Source of the DNA: Pseudoalteromonas piscicida
Lineage (GTDB): Bacteria > Pseudomonadota > Gammaproteobacteria > Enterobacterales > Alteromonadaceae
Direction: 5' to 3'
Length of the DNA stretch: 64,000 bases
NCBI RefSeq assembly: GCF_002208135.1
Contig: NZ_CP021646.1
Location: forward strand, 3,874,001-3,938,000
A program made the position numbers and the translations under genes. Position 1 is the stretch's first letter. Each line of letters starts with the position of its first letter. Below are positions 29,198 to 38,032 of this stretch, piece by piece. The notes under the pieces are model-generated. The model had not been told where the DNA came from. It worked only from the letters and a program-made list of their open reading frames with translations, and made no database searches.

Positions 29198-29465
29198 GAA
29201 TAAACACCATTTCACAGATAGTAAAAATATAGTGAGGGATAGGCTATTGGGCAAGAACGACATACAAATGTGATCACTTGTTCGTCTTATATTCATCTTA
29301 GGTATGGTTACATGCTGTGTAATTTTGAGGTCGTAAAGGCCGCAGTGTTACTATGGATAATTCAATCAAGGATCATAAAATTTGTCTGCTTTCTGCAATG
29401 ATAGATTTGGTGGTCTACAATTTGTAAGAGGTTTTTGCGCTCAACCATTCAACAACGGGATAACT

Positions 29466-30761
29466 ATGTTAAAACTTTCAACCATCTCACTCGGATTAGG
29501 TCTAGCACTTTGCTCTAATTCAGTGCTTGCCGAAAACTCAGAAATTGACGCGTTAAAGCGCCAACTGGCTGAACTTCAGAAGAAACTCACGCAGCTAGAA
29601 CAAAAAGAGCAGGCGCGAGCACAACAGGAAAAAATCGCCAAGGCTGAAAAAGCCGAAGCGAAAGCTGAAACTAACACTCAAGTTGCAGCGGCTGAAGCAA
29701 AACCGGCCATCAAAGTCGGCGGCGCGATCAGAACAAACTACAGCCATACGTCTTATGACGATGACAACAAGAACCGTGGCGGCGATTTTGACTTCGATAT
29801 TTTCAGATTGAACTTTTCTGGCAATGTCGGTGGCTTTGGCTTAAATGCTGAAATCCGCTTTTTCGACTATATGACTGCGGTAAAATACGCTTACCTCGAC
29901 TATGACTTTGCCGACCATTGGCAAGCCCAGGTTGGTATGACTAAAGTGCCTTTTGGTAACTCACCTTACAATTCGCACAACTGGTTTTTTAACACTACCT
30001 ATTATATTGGCCTTGAAGACGACCACGACATGGGGGTGGTATTTAAACGCAAAGTGGCGGACAACTGGCAGCTTGACCTTGGCTTTTTCAAAAATGATGA
30101 GCTAGGTGGTGTCGATGGTTACGTGGATGACCGCAGTGATCGCTACTCTTATGACGTGGTGGGTTTCCGTAAAGCGGGCGATGGCGTTTATGACGACCCG
30201 ACGCAACCAATTGGTGAATACAACACCTTTGTTGGTCGTTACGCATATCATATTGAGCATAGCGGTGGCACAACTGAAATTGGTGTCTCTGGCCTTGCCG
30301 GTGGCCTTCATGATGGTAACGACCGAGCGGGTGATTACAACGCATGGGCATTGCATCTAAATAGCAATATTGGCCCTTGGAACTTACAGCTACAACATGG
30401 TGAATACCAGTACGATATCGATGACGTAAACCGTATGGCAGTAGGTGCTTACGCGTTTTATGACTCTATCGCAGCGGAAGCAACCATGTCGAACTTTAAC
30501 GTAGCCTATAACCTGCCAGTTGAGTTCGGTCCAATTACTGATCTGCAGTTTTATAACGACTTCGGTATTATTTACGACAAATCCGACAACACCGAAGACA
30601 CTTGGATGAATGTGACTGGTGTTTCGCTCGCTGCTGGTGCGTTTTTCACCTATGTTGATTTAGTGCACGCGAAAAACCAGCCGTTTATTGGTGGTTCAAT
30701 CGCTGGAGATAGTGACGACAGCGAACGTCGCTTCAATATTAACTTCGGTTATTACTTTTAA
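29466..30761 (+). CDS. Outer-membrane porin-like beta-barrel (OprO/OprP-like)
   Basis: This 431-residue protein begins with a signal peptide (ending SVLAEN near residue 23). A charged Ala/Glu/Lys/Gln coiled-coil stretch follows (about 25-80), probably a periplasmic trimerisation or peptidoglycan-contact region. The barrel has alternating aromatic strands and closes with the C-terminal Phe (FNINFGYYF) required for outer-membrane insertion. The frame is open upstream to 29382, but only the ATG at 29466 starts the signal peptide. The likely role is uptake of anions or small solutes; the exact selectivity is unknown. Confidence 0.82.
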   Translation: MLKLSTISLGLGLALCSNSVLAENSEIDALKRQLAELQKKLTQLEQKEQARAQQEKIAKAEKAEAKAETNTQVAAAEAKPAIKVGGAIRTNYSHTSYDDDNKNRGGDFDFDIFRLNFSGNVGGFGLNAEIRFFDYMTAVKYAYLDYDFADHWQAQVGMTKVPFGNSPYNSHNWFFNTTYYIGLEDDHDMGVVFKRKVADNWQLDLGFFKNDELGGVDGYVDDRSDRYSYDVVGFRKAGDGVYDDPTQPIGEYNTFVGRYAYHIEHSGGTTEIGVSGLAGGLHDGNDRAGDYNAWALHLNSNIGPWNLQLQHGEYQYDIDDVNRMAVGAYAFYDSIAAEATMSNFNVAYNLPVEFGPITDLQFYNDFGIIYDKSDNTEDTWMNVTGVSLAAGAFFTYVDLVHAKNQPFIGGSIAGDSDDSERRFNINFGYYF

Positions 30762-30787
30762 TCTAATGGATTAATCTTTATTAAATG

Positions 30788-30825
30788 AAAAAGGCGATGC
30801 ACTAGTTGGTGCATCGCCTTTTTGT
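30788..30825. terminator. Bidirectional terminator between porin and asparagine synthase
   Basis: AAAAAGGCGATGCAC pairs with GTGCATCGCCTTTTT around a short loop. Runs of A on the left and T on the right let it end transcription from both convergent genes. Confidence 0.88.
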
Positions 30826-30832
30826 TGTCTCG

Positions 30833-32848
30833 TTATTCTATTGTGGCGATCCAGCCTAGGCGCTCCGCTTCAGCGGCGGCAAATTGCGGTAAATCTGTGG
30901 CGATAAACTGCTTGTGGAGTATTTGCACACCAAGTAAGTGATTGATCACGGCATCTAGTTGCACCTTGAGTGAATCATCTGCGTCTGGCGAATCATGTAA
31001 CTCAAACAGTGTATTCACCGCTTCAAAGTCTAGTAAGCCTGCGGCCTCTACAGCTTGTCTAGACAAGTATTTATCAGCCAGCACGCGCATTGCCGCCCAC
31101 TTTTTCTCATCCGAGTGCGCCGGTGGCGCCATAAAAGCAAACTTCTCTCGCTCGTACAGCACTTCTGGCAGCAGCCCTTTCATCGCTTCACGTAACACAT
31201 ACTTTTCTTTACGGTCTTTAATGCGATATTGCGGCGGAATGGTAAAGGCAAACTCAGCAAGGTGATGATCTAAAAAGGCAGGTCTTGCCTCCATCGAATT
31301 GGCCATATCGACCCTATCACCGCCCCAAGTTAATATTTGTCCCTCAAGCATGGTTTTAATCCAGACATACTGGGCTTTATCTAGTGGATGACGGGACTCT
31401 AACATGGCATCATCTAAAGTCTCAGCGATTGCTTTGCCTGCATCATAACCCGTGAGTAGCTCTCTGTGTTCGGCGGCAACGAGTTGATGGGCAAAGTGAC
31501 TGCACGACAGCCAAGGCTGTAAACAGCTCGGCGTAAAGCCTACGACTTCGTCTAACGCTGCACTGTCGTATTGCTCACGGGAAAGCATGGCGCCCTTAAA
31601 TAATTTATTGCTGTCTTCCAGCATGGTTTGCCACTGGGCTTTTTCGGTGTCATCAAGTTCATCTAAGCCATATAAAAACAGGTCTTTTCTAAACGCAGGA
31701 TAACCCGCAAAAAGCTCATCGGAACCTTCTCCGGTCATCACAACTTTATAATTAGACTCGTTAACTTGCTGACTCATCAAATACTTAGCAACACCAAGCG
31801 TATTATAAATGGTTCGTTCGGTATGCCATAACGTTCGCTCAAAATGCCCATATAGCTCGTCACCGCTTAACGACATAATATGATGATCGGCTTTGGTGGC
31901 TTGTGCCATCTGTTTTGCAATCGGTGTTTCGTCATACTCTGCGTTATCAAAGCCAATAGTAAAGGCCTTAATTGGCGCTTGTGCTGCGGCCGAAGACAGG
32001 CCCAAAATAGCGCATGAATCTATGCCACCACTTAAGTAACAACCGACCGGGACGTCTGCGGTGAGTCTCAACTGCACCGCTTCTAGCAGCTGTTCGCGCA
32101 CACCATCAATGTAATATGCTTCATCTTTGCTATTTAAATACGCTTGTGCCGTTGGAAAGTTAACATCCCAATAGGGTCTATCTTCAATGCTAAAACCTTG
32201 TTCACTTCTGGTGATGCTAACGACATGTCCAGGTTTGATTTGATGTACATTCGCAAACGCCGTGCTGCCGGGCACCATGACTTGGATCAGTTGATGAAAT
32301 AAACCTTCACTGGAAAATCGACGCTTAACTTTAGGGTTTGCAAACAACACTTTGAGCTCGGAACCAAACACAATTTCATCTTCTGTTTGGGTGTAGTACA
32401 AAGGTTTAATACCAAAGCGGTCTCGCACCAAGTGCAATGTATCGGTTTGTTGGTCATACAACGAAAACGCAAACTCTCCGCGCAGATGCGTCAGCATCTC
32501 ATCAAGACCAAGTTGCTGATACAAGTGCATAGCAATTTCTGAGTCACTCTTACTCTGGAATCTTGCCCCCTTTGCTACCAACTGAGCTCGGATCCGCGCG
32601 TAATCGTAAAACTCGCCATTGTGCGCCAACATTAGCCGCTTGTCAGAACTAATAAAGGGTTGTCGTCCTCTTTGCTCGTCGAGGTCGATTATCGACAGTC
32701 TGGCGTGACTAAATCCTACGCCAGCCATTTGTTTATAGCCAAAGCCATCGGGACCACGATGATGTTGAATGGCTGCCATGTTTACCAATAATTGATTATC
32801 TATCTGTGTTTGCGCTTGCGTTGAAAAAATACCTGCAATTCCGCACAT
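30833..32848 (-). CDS. asnB: Asparagine synthase (glutamine-hydrolysing), AsnB type
   Basis: This 671-residue enzyme has a class II glutamine amidotransferase domain beginning with the catalytic Cys2 in MCGIAGIF, then an ATP-pyrophosphatase synthetase domain with YLSGGIDSCAI and MTGEGSDELFAGY. It is longer than E. coli AsnB (554) and nearer to the roughly 630-residue AsnB/AsnO group, which also includes amide-forming enzymes of secondary metabolism. GGGAGG lies just upstream of the ATG. The carbamoyltransferase gene ends only 9 bases before it, so the two are co-transcribed. In this setting the ammonia acceptor might be aspartate or a related acid; sequence alone does not decide. Confidence 0.9.
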   Translation of the reverse strand: MCGIAGIFSTQAQTQIDNQLLVNMAAIQHHRGPDGFGYKQMAGVGFSHARLSIIDLDEQRGRQPFISSDKRLMLAHNGEFYDYARIRAQLVAKGARFQSKSDSEIAMHLYQQLGLDEMLTHLRGEFAFSLYDQQTDTLHLVRDRFGIKPLYYTQTEDEIVFGSELKVLFANPKVKRRFSSEGLFHQLIQVMVPGSTAFANVHQIKPGHVVSITRSEQGFSIEDRPYWDVNFPTAQAYLNSKDEAYYIDGVREQLLEAVQLRLTADVPVGCYLSGGIDSCAILGLSSAAAQAPIKAFTIGFDNAEYDETPIAKQMAQATKADHHIMSLSGDELYGHFERTLWHTERTIYNTLGVAKYLMSQQVNESNYKVVMTGEGSDELFAGYPAFRKDLFLYGLDELDDTEKAQWQTMLEDSNKLFKGAMLSREQYDSAALDEVVGFTPSCLQPWLSCSHFAHQLVAAEHRELLTGYDAGKAIAETLDDAMLESRHPLDKAQYVWIKTMLEGQILTWGGDRVDMANSMEARPAFLDHHLAEFAFTIPPQYRIKDRKEKYVLREAMKGLLPEVLYEREKFAFMAPPAHSDEKKWAAMRVLADKYLSRQAVEAAGLLDFEAVNTLFELHDSPDADDSLKVQLDAVINHLLGVQILHKQFIATDLPQFAAAEAERLGWIATIE

Positions 32849-32857
32849 AATACCTCC

Positions 32858-33928
32858 CTAAATCACATCCATCACAGTACTGGCGCGTTGCACCATACAG
32901 GTCAACAAGGCTTGCCGTAAAAAGACGGCACCACGTGCCTGACTAAAATACCAATTGTGTGGTGTGGCATCTAAGCTAGTACACAGCTCTTCACCTCGCG
33001 CCAGCGGATGAAGCACTATCGCATCGGGTTTAAGAGGGGAATTCGCGCTCAATTTAAACGACTTACCATAGGTTTCGAAACTTTCACCAACCCAGGCAAT
33101 TGAGTTGATATACACTACATCCAGCTCAGGTAAAACGGCGTTCAGGTCATGGCCAATGGATACCTTGACTCCAGCCTTCTCTAGCTGGGCTAATTGCTCG
33201 CTCGACACTGCTTCTTCGACACTCTCGTCGTAGAGCAGGAATATTTCGTCCACAATGCGCGGAAAATGTGTAAACATTTTCAGCAGGCTACGCACCGTAC
33301 GCATTTGGCTCGGCACGCCAATCACGCCAATTTTTATAGGGCTAAAGGCTTCGCTGTCAGGGAGTAATAACGACGGCCGCCATTTGAAGATAGTGTAGAG
33401 ATCAGACATCGCTTGTGTTGGGTGCTCATCAATGCCATTACCAGCGTTGATAATTGGAATGCGGAGGCTGTGGATCATCTCTTCAATAGACTCCACAGAG
33501 GTGTCACGTAAGACGACACAATCGCCATAATTATTGAACATCTCGGCGACATCTTGCAGCGACTCCCCTTTCGCAATGCCCGTTGAGGAGCGATCGGTAA
33601 TCGACATAATATCGCCCCCTAAGCGGTGCCATGCACTTTCAAACGACAGGCGGGTGCGAGTGCTCGGTTCATAAAACGCACTGATCAAAATTTTGCCACT
33701 AAGCGGCGAGCTGAACCTTGCAGGATTGCTTTCATACTTCGCTGCAAGGCGAAATAACTGGATCAGCACGTCTCGGTCAAGATGGTCGACACTGATAATG
33801 TGCTTATTCTCCAAACAATGAAGTCTATCACCGTCTTCTTGTATCGCTCTGAGTAAAGCTTTGGGATGTGCATCCCCGTAAACATCCGGCTGTGCTCGAT
33901 CAAACTCTACTTGCTGCGCACTTACCAT
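32858..33928 (-). CDS. Aspartate carbamoyltransferase-like enzyme with altered second-substrate site
   Basis: This 356-residue member of the aspartate/ornithine carbamoyltransferase family keeps the carbamoyl-phosphate site: STRTRLSFE, the 80s-type loop GIAKGESLQD, and HPTQAMSDL. At the position of the PyrB motif with Arg229 and Gln231, which bind aspartate, it reads VVYINSIAWVGESF. The HPLPR loop reads HPLARGEEL. So carbamoyl phosphate is probably still a substrate or product, but the amino acceptor may not be aspartate. An N-terminal extension of about 45 residues precedes the first domain. No regulatory pyrI gene is nearby, and its neighbours are not pyrimidine genes. It is a paralogue, not the housekeeping pyrB. 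Confidence 0.82.
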   Translation of the reverse strand: MVSAQQVEFDRAQPDVYGDAHPKALLRAIQEDGDRLHCLENKHIISVDHLDRDVLIQLFRLAAKYESNPARFSSPLSGKILISAFYEPSTRTRLSFESAWHRLGGDIMSITDRSSTGIAKGESLQDVAEMFNNYGDCVVLRDTSVESIEEMIHSLRIPIINAGNGIDEHPTQAMSDLYTIFKWRPSLLLPDSEAFSPIKIGVIGVPSQMRTVRSLLKMFTHFPRIVDEIFLLYDESVEEAVSSEQLAQLEKAGVKVSIGHDLNAVLPELDVVYINSIAWVGESFETYGKSFKLSANSPLKPDAIVLHPLARGEELCTSLDATPHNWYFSQARGAVFLRQALLTCMVQRASTVMDVI

Positions 33929-34037
33929 AACTGCCTCTTTTTAAAATCAATAAGGAACATAACGACAAGGACAACAGGACATAAACAACTGGCCACTATG
34001 GCCAGCCAAATTAAACTAGAAAATGCGCTCAATGAGA

Positions 34038-35459
34038 TCATACATCCTCCACTTTTGTTTGTGCGCCCAACGCTTGCCAATGGAATGATTGCTGGCTAAA
34101 ACGCCAAGCAATCACACAAATTAATAACGACACCGCACAAGAAATTAATGCGGCGACATAAAAACCAATGTAAAAATACCCAATCAAGCCTGATAGCGTG
34201 CCAAGCAACATAGCCCAGCCAGCGCTATTGCCCGTCATACGCGAAAAGTACAAACCAAATACGATAGGCCAAATGGTGCTGGCGACAAAGGCGCCAGCAA
34301 AGTTCAACAAGGCACCCAACGTGGCGATTTTTGGTAAACACAAGAGCCAAGTCACCACGCCGAGCATGACAATAATCCACTTAGCACTTTTTAAACGCTC
34401 GCTATCGCTCGCTTTTGGTTTGATGTATTGCAGGTAAATGTCTTGATTGATGAGATCTGACGTTGCGGCAAGCAAGGAGTCCAAGCTCGATGCCAGCGCT
34501 GAAAACACCACAATGAACAGAATGATCGAGCCGGTGTAGCCGAGCACTTGACTCGCAACCAAGGGTCCCACCATATCGGCGCTAGCGGGATACAAGCCTA
34601 AGCTTGGTGCTGCCAGTGCAATAAATCCTGTTACGATAGGGATCGGTAGCCACAGTAGACCTGCGATAAAATACGCCTTTTTGCCCACTCCACCTTTAAA
34701 TGCAAACGCCCTTGACCACCACACATTGCTATGAAAGATTTCTCCTAAACCAAAAAAGATATTGTTGAACAAAAACATCACAGCGGCGGGAAACAGCAGG
34801 TCGAGTAGTTTGGGGTGGTCACTACTGAGCTTTTGGTGAATTGGTTCAAGCCCAACATTCATCGCCACGACAATGGCAATTCCGACGACGCCAGCCAAGA
34901 TAATAATGGCCTGTAGAAAGTCCGTAGCGATCACCGCTTTTAGGCCGCCAAAGAGCGTGTAGACCACACACATCAACAGAATAATCGACATTCCAAGGTG
35001 ATAATCTAGGCCACTTAGGGTGTGTAGCAAAATGCCACCCGCCATGCCCAAGCTGACGAGCCAGCTCATGGCATAAACGAAAGAGATCAGCAAAAAGATC
35101 CACCAAGAGAAACGCCCAAACCGCAAACGCATAAAGTCGCCACTGGTATAACCGTGGGGTAGTAAAGTTTTGATGCGTTGGCTTAGCGGCGCAAATAGCA
35201 GTAATCCGAAGGCGGCACAGGCGTAGCCTATCATGCCCCAAATACCAAACTGATAGGTGAGCTGCGGCGCAACTAAGGTGGTGTTACTGGTCACCCAAGT
35301 TGCCATCGCGGTAGCGCAGGCAAAGGCCAATCCGACACTTCTACCAGCCAACGCAAATTCATTATGTGACTGTACTCGCCTACCAATCCACCAGCCAAAA
35401 AATACCCATAGCAAAGCAAACGCCAGTGCAAGACCGAGCGCCAATGAAGCATTTATCAT
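34038..35459 (-). CDS. Sodium:solute symporter family transporter
   Basis: This 473-residue protein has about 13 hydrophobic segments and the sodium:solute symporter features near the N-terminus (NEFALAGRSVG and TWVTSNTTLVAPQLTYQFG). The G-rich segment TLFGGLKAVIATDFLQ is the SSSF-type signature. It should import a small organic solute with Na+. Related subgroups carry urea, ureides, proline or pantothenate; the enzymes around it suggest a carbamoylated or amide compound, which is inference. Its start overlaps the upstream small membrane protein gene by 4 bases (ATGA). Confidence 0.88.
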   Translation of the reverse strand: MINASLALGLALAFALLWVFFGWWIGRRVQSHNEFALAGRSVGLAFACATAMATWVTSNTTLVAPQLTYQFGIWGMIGYACAAFGLLLFAPLSQRIKTLLPHGYTSGDFMRLRFGRFSWWIFLLISFVYAMSWLVSLGMAGGILLHTLSGLDYHLGMSIILLMCVVYTLFGGLKAVIATDFLQAIIILAGVVGIAIVVAMNVGLEPIHQKLSSDHPKLLDLLFPAAVMFLFNNIFFGLGEIFHSNVWWSRAFAFKGGVGKKAYFIAGLLWLPIPIVTGFIALAAPSLGLYPASADMVGPLVASQVLGYTGSIILFIVVFSALASSLDSLLAATSDLINQDIYLQYIKPKASDSERLKSAKWIIVMLGVVTWLLCLPKIATLGALLNFAGAFVASTIWPIVFGLYFSRMTGNSAGWAMLLGTLSGLIGYFYIGFYVAALISCAVSLLICVIAWRFSQQSFHWQALGAQTKVEDV

Positions 35460-35893
35460 ACGCCTTCCTTATCGTGTGTTTGCTTATTACCCACCACAAT
35501 CATCCCTACAAGCAGCACAAATAAGCACAAACCCAAAGCAAACAGTGCAAGCGCCAGCGTTAACTGGTGATGTTTGACTGAAAATGAAGCCGACGTTTGT
35601 GTCAAATTTGACGAAGAATCGCCTAAAGTTGCAAGATAATCACCATCAGCCAAACCGCTGATGGTTACCGCTTGTTGAGACGGCTGAAGCGCAATAGAGA
35701 GGGAGTAAGGTTTTGAAAGATGTTGAATGGATAGCTGTGTTGACTGCTGTCGAGGCGGACCTGTGCGCTCAATGTGCAGCGTAATAAACCCAGCAGTCAC
35801 AACCTCATCGCTCACCCTCAACGAGGCGGCAAGCCCATTAAAGCTCGCAGCAAGTAAGACCAAGGTTACTACTCGGGCGATCCACATCCTCAT
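35456..35893 (-). CDS. Small envelope protein with signal peptide and C-terminal membrane anchor
   Basis: This 145-residue protein is not recognised as a named family. An N-terminal signal peptide (ending FNGLAAS near residue 24) is followed by a beta-rich domain of about 80 residues and one C-terminal membrane helix (about 109-133, LTLALALFALGLCLFVLLVGMI), then a short charged tail. The domain would face the periplasm. The 4-base overlap with the symporter gene suggests an accessory or substrate-capture subunit of that transporter. Confidence 0.65.
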   Translation of the reverse strand: MRMWIARVVTLVLLAASFNGLAASLRVSDEVVTAGFITLHIERTGPPRQQSTQLSIQHLSKPYSLSIALQPSQQAVTISGLADGDYLATLGDSSSNLTQTSASFSVKHHQLTLALALFALGLCLFVLLVGMIVVGNKQTHDKEGV

Positions 35894-36029
35894 AATCCCT
35901 AACTGCGGTTATCCAAGCCTGAATTCGCCGCAAGTTTTGCTATCCACATTATTCTAGTAGTAACAAAGACTAGCCCAAGGATCAAATTTGTCTAGTAAAC
36001 CGTCACCCAATTTCACCCCAGTTTTACAT

Positions 36030-37277
36030 TTATTCTTTTGTTTCTATTGCTCTTTTTTGAACACATTGCAGCAGCAAATTACTCCCTGCTTCAACATCAT
36101 GCCAGTGACTCCATTCGTCTGGTGCATGGCTCACGCCATTTAGGGATGGAATAAATATTAGCCCCGTGGGACACACTTCTGAAAAAAACTGGCTATCGTG
36201 ACCGGCACCACTTGGCATGATTTGATAATTCAGCGACAAAGCCTCTGCCTGTTGACTAATAAATCGCACCATCTCCGGTGTACACTTCATTGGAGACAAC
36301 CAACTCACCTGCTCATATTCAAACATTAAATGGTGTTTTCGAGCGATGGCTGAAAGCGCTTTACGACAAGCAATCTCGAGGTTTTCCATCACCGTTTCGT
36401 CCATATCACGCGCGACGATAGTAAAATCCACTTCGCCGGCAATCGTATGTGCGAAGCCTGGCTTTAACTCTGCTTTACCGACGGTGATCCTCGTGGTATC
36501 CGTACCGTCCTCTGCAATAATTCGATCTAACTGGTAGGCAAAATCAGCTAGCCCCATAAAAGCGTCGCTGCGCATCTCCATGGGTGCGGTACCTGCATGA
36601 TCAGCCTTCCCAATTAGTTTAACCATCCATTTAAATACCCCAGAAATCCCTTCCACTACACCAATCTGAATACCTTTTTGATCAAGCACTGGTCCCTGTT
36701 CTATATGTAGTTCAAAAAAACTATTGATTTGCTCAGGTTCCAGTCTCGCATTCAGTGCATCCATAGGGTCTAAGCCTTGTGCGCGCATCGCATCACTCAG
36801 CATACACCCATCCGCATCATGACTTGTGAGCAATTGGTGAGGCGTTAACTTTCCAGTGAGCGCTTGAGCGCCTATCATGCCACCAAAGCGTCCTTCTTCT
36901 TCACTGGTGCCAATGACCCAAATAGGCCTATCTAATTGCACATTGTGCTCTTTCAAGATACGAATACATTCAAATCCCGCAATCACACCCAAGGTTCCGT
37001 CAAACATGCCACCAGCGGGGACACTGTCAAGATGGGAGCCGATGATCACCGCAGGTTTCGCTGCTATATCAGGACTGGTCATTTCAATAATCACATTGCC
37101 AGCGCCATCCATACGACTCACGAACCCCTCGCTTTGAGCACATTCCATCAGCCATTTACGCGCTGCAAAATCCTCATTGCTAAAACCTTGGCGATAAATT
37201 CCCTTATCTTCATGGTTATAGCCGAACTCCGCGAGCGCAAATAAGGTAGACTTAAGACGTTCTAAATTTACTTGCAT
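36030..37277 (-). CDS. M20-family Zn-dependent hydrolase (N-carbamoyl-L-amino-acid hydrolase/allantoate amidohydrolase type)
   Basis: This 415-residue cytoplasmic enzyme shows the metal ligands and signatures of the carbamoylase branch of M20: IIGSHLDSVPAGG, TSEEEGRFGG, FFELHIEQGP, MPSGAGHDSQ, and the closing SLNGVSHAPDEW. Family members remove a carbamoyl group from N-carbamoyl amino acids or split allantoate or ureidoglycolate, releasing ammonia and CO2. It is the first gene of the leftward cluster. The next gene starts after 136 bases. Together with the carbamoyltransferase and symporter it points to metabolism of an N-carbamoylated compound. Confidence 0.88.
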   Translation of the reverse strand: MQVNLERLKSTLFALAEFGYNHEDKGIYRQGFSNEDFAARKWLMECAQSEGFVSRMDGAGNVIIEMTSPDIAAKPAVIIGSHLDSVPAGGMFDGTLGVIAGFECIRILKEHNVQLDRPIWVIGTSEEEGRFGGMIGAQALTGKLTPHQLLTSHDADGCMLSDAMRAQGLDPMDALNARLEPEQINSFFELHIEQGPVLDQKGIQIGVVEGISGVFKWMVKLIGKADHAGTAPMEMRSDAFMGLADFAYQLDRIIAEDGTDTTRITVGKAELKPGFAHTIAGEVDFTIVARDMDETVMENLEIACRKALSAIARKHHLMFEYEQVSWLSPMKCTPEMVRFISQQAEALSLNYQIMPSGAGHDSQFFSEVCPTGLIFIPSLNGVSHAPDEWSHWHDVEAGSNLLLQCVQKRAIETKE

Positions 37278-37320
37278 ACTTTGCCCCTCAACGTTTCAGT
37301 CGCACCACTTCCCTGTATTA

Positions 37321-37336
37321 AATCTGAGATCAGATT
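37321..37336. promoter_or_regulatory. Inverted repeat upstream of the carbamoyl cluster, candidate operator
   Basis: AATCTGA-GA-TCAGATT is a perfect 7-base inverted repeat, 44 bases upstream of the hydrolase ATG. No regulator gene in the window is an obvious partner. Confidence 0.4.
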
Positions 37337-37509
37337 AGCTATTTTAAACACTGACGTCCGACTGATGATCTCTTTGCTTTAGCTTAGTTGAAAATTCGCG
37401 AATTTCAGCCGCTGTGATATCCTTTTAGTAATGGCTTCAGGTTAACAATGTTGGTTCAGGTCATCGCGATGTACTGTCAGTTTAGCACTCCCGAAATATG
37501 AGGATGCCT

Positions 37510-37920
37510 ATGCGTAAGAAAATCCCCTTATTCAATCGCTGTTTTTGGCTGCATGCTGCTGGCATTGTCTTTGTTGGTCTTGGCTTCGTCGGTATGGCAC
37601 TGCCTGTTATGCCTACCACCATCTTTTTTATTCTCGCCCTTGCTTGCTTTACCCGCTCTTCTCCCAAGTTAGAAAACTGGCTGCTCACCCACCCAAAATT
37701 TGGCCCGAGTCTGGTTGCATGGCGGCAATATCAGGTGATCCCCGTAAAAGGTAAGATTGGCGCTGTGATTGGCATGAGTGTTGGTTTACTGGCTTTGGGC
37801 TTTAGCAGCGCGCCTGTTTGGGTGGTATGGTCTGTCGCGATAACCGAAGCGGGGGTGCTCAGCTATATTCTTACGCGACCATCGTCCATTCCTGTAGACA
37901 CAAAACACCCACACTTATAA
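37510..37920 (+). CDS. YbaN-type DUF454 inner-membrane protein
   Basis: This 136-residue protein has three hydrophobic segments. The N-terminal motif GFVGMALPVMPTTIFFILALACFTRSSPKLENWLLTHP is typical of DUF454/YbaN (discussed here only by its key residues LPVMPTT and FTRSSP). I chose the ATG at 37510 because AGGA lies 5 bases upstream; in-frame ATGs at 37498 and 37504 are alternatives. The function of the family is not established. It is a single gene, divergent from the hydrolase. Confidence 0.85.
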   Translation: MRKKIPLFNRCFWLHAAGIVFVGLGFVGMALPVMPTTIFFILALACFTRSSPKLENWLLTHPKFGPSLVAWRQYQVIPVKGKIGAVIGMSVGLLALGFSSAPVWVVWSVAITEAGVLSYILTRPSSIPVDTKHPHL

Positions 37921-38032
37921 CAAACAAAATAAAAACAACAAAAATACATATATAACCCACTATTTACATTGAGTACCTTTTTAGGGTATACAGTTTGTTC
38001 TTGTAAAAGAAACAATAACAAGTTGAGATACC

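Noticed and set aside
30088..30360. Several overlapping 84-87-codon frames inside the porin gene
   Set aside because: They are shadows of the porin coding region and have His/Val/Ala-biased composition.
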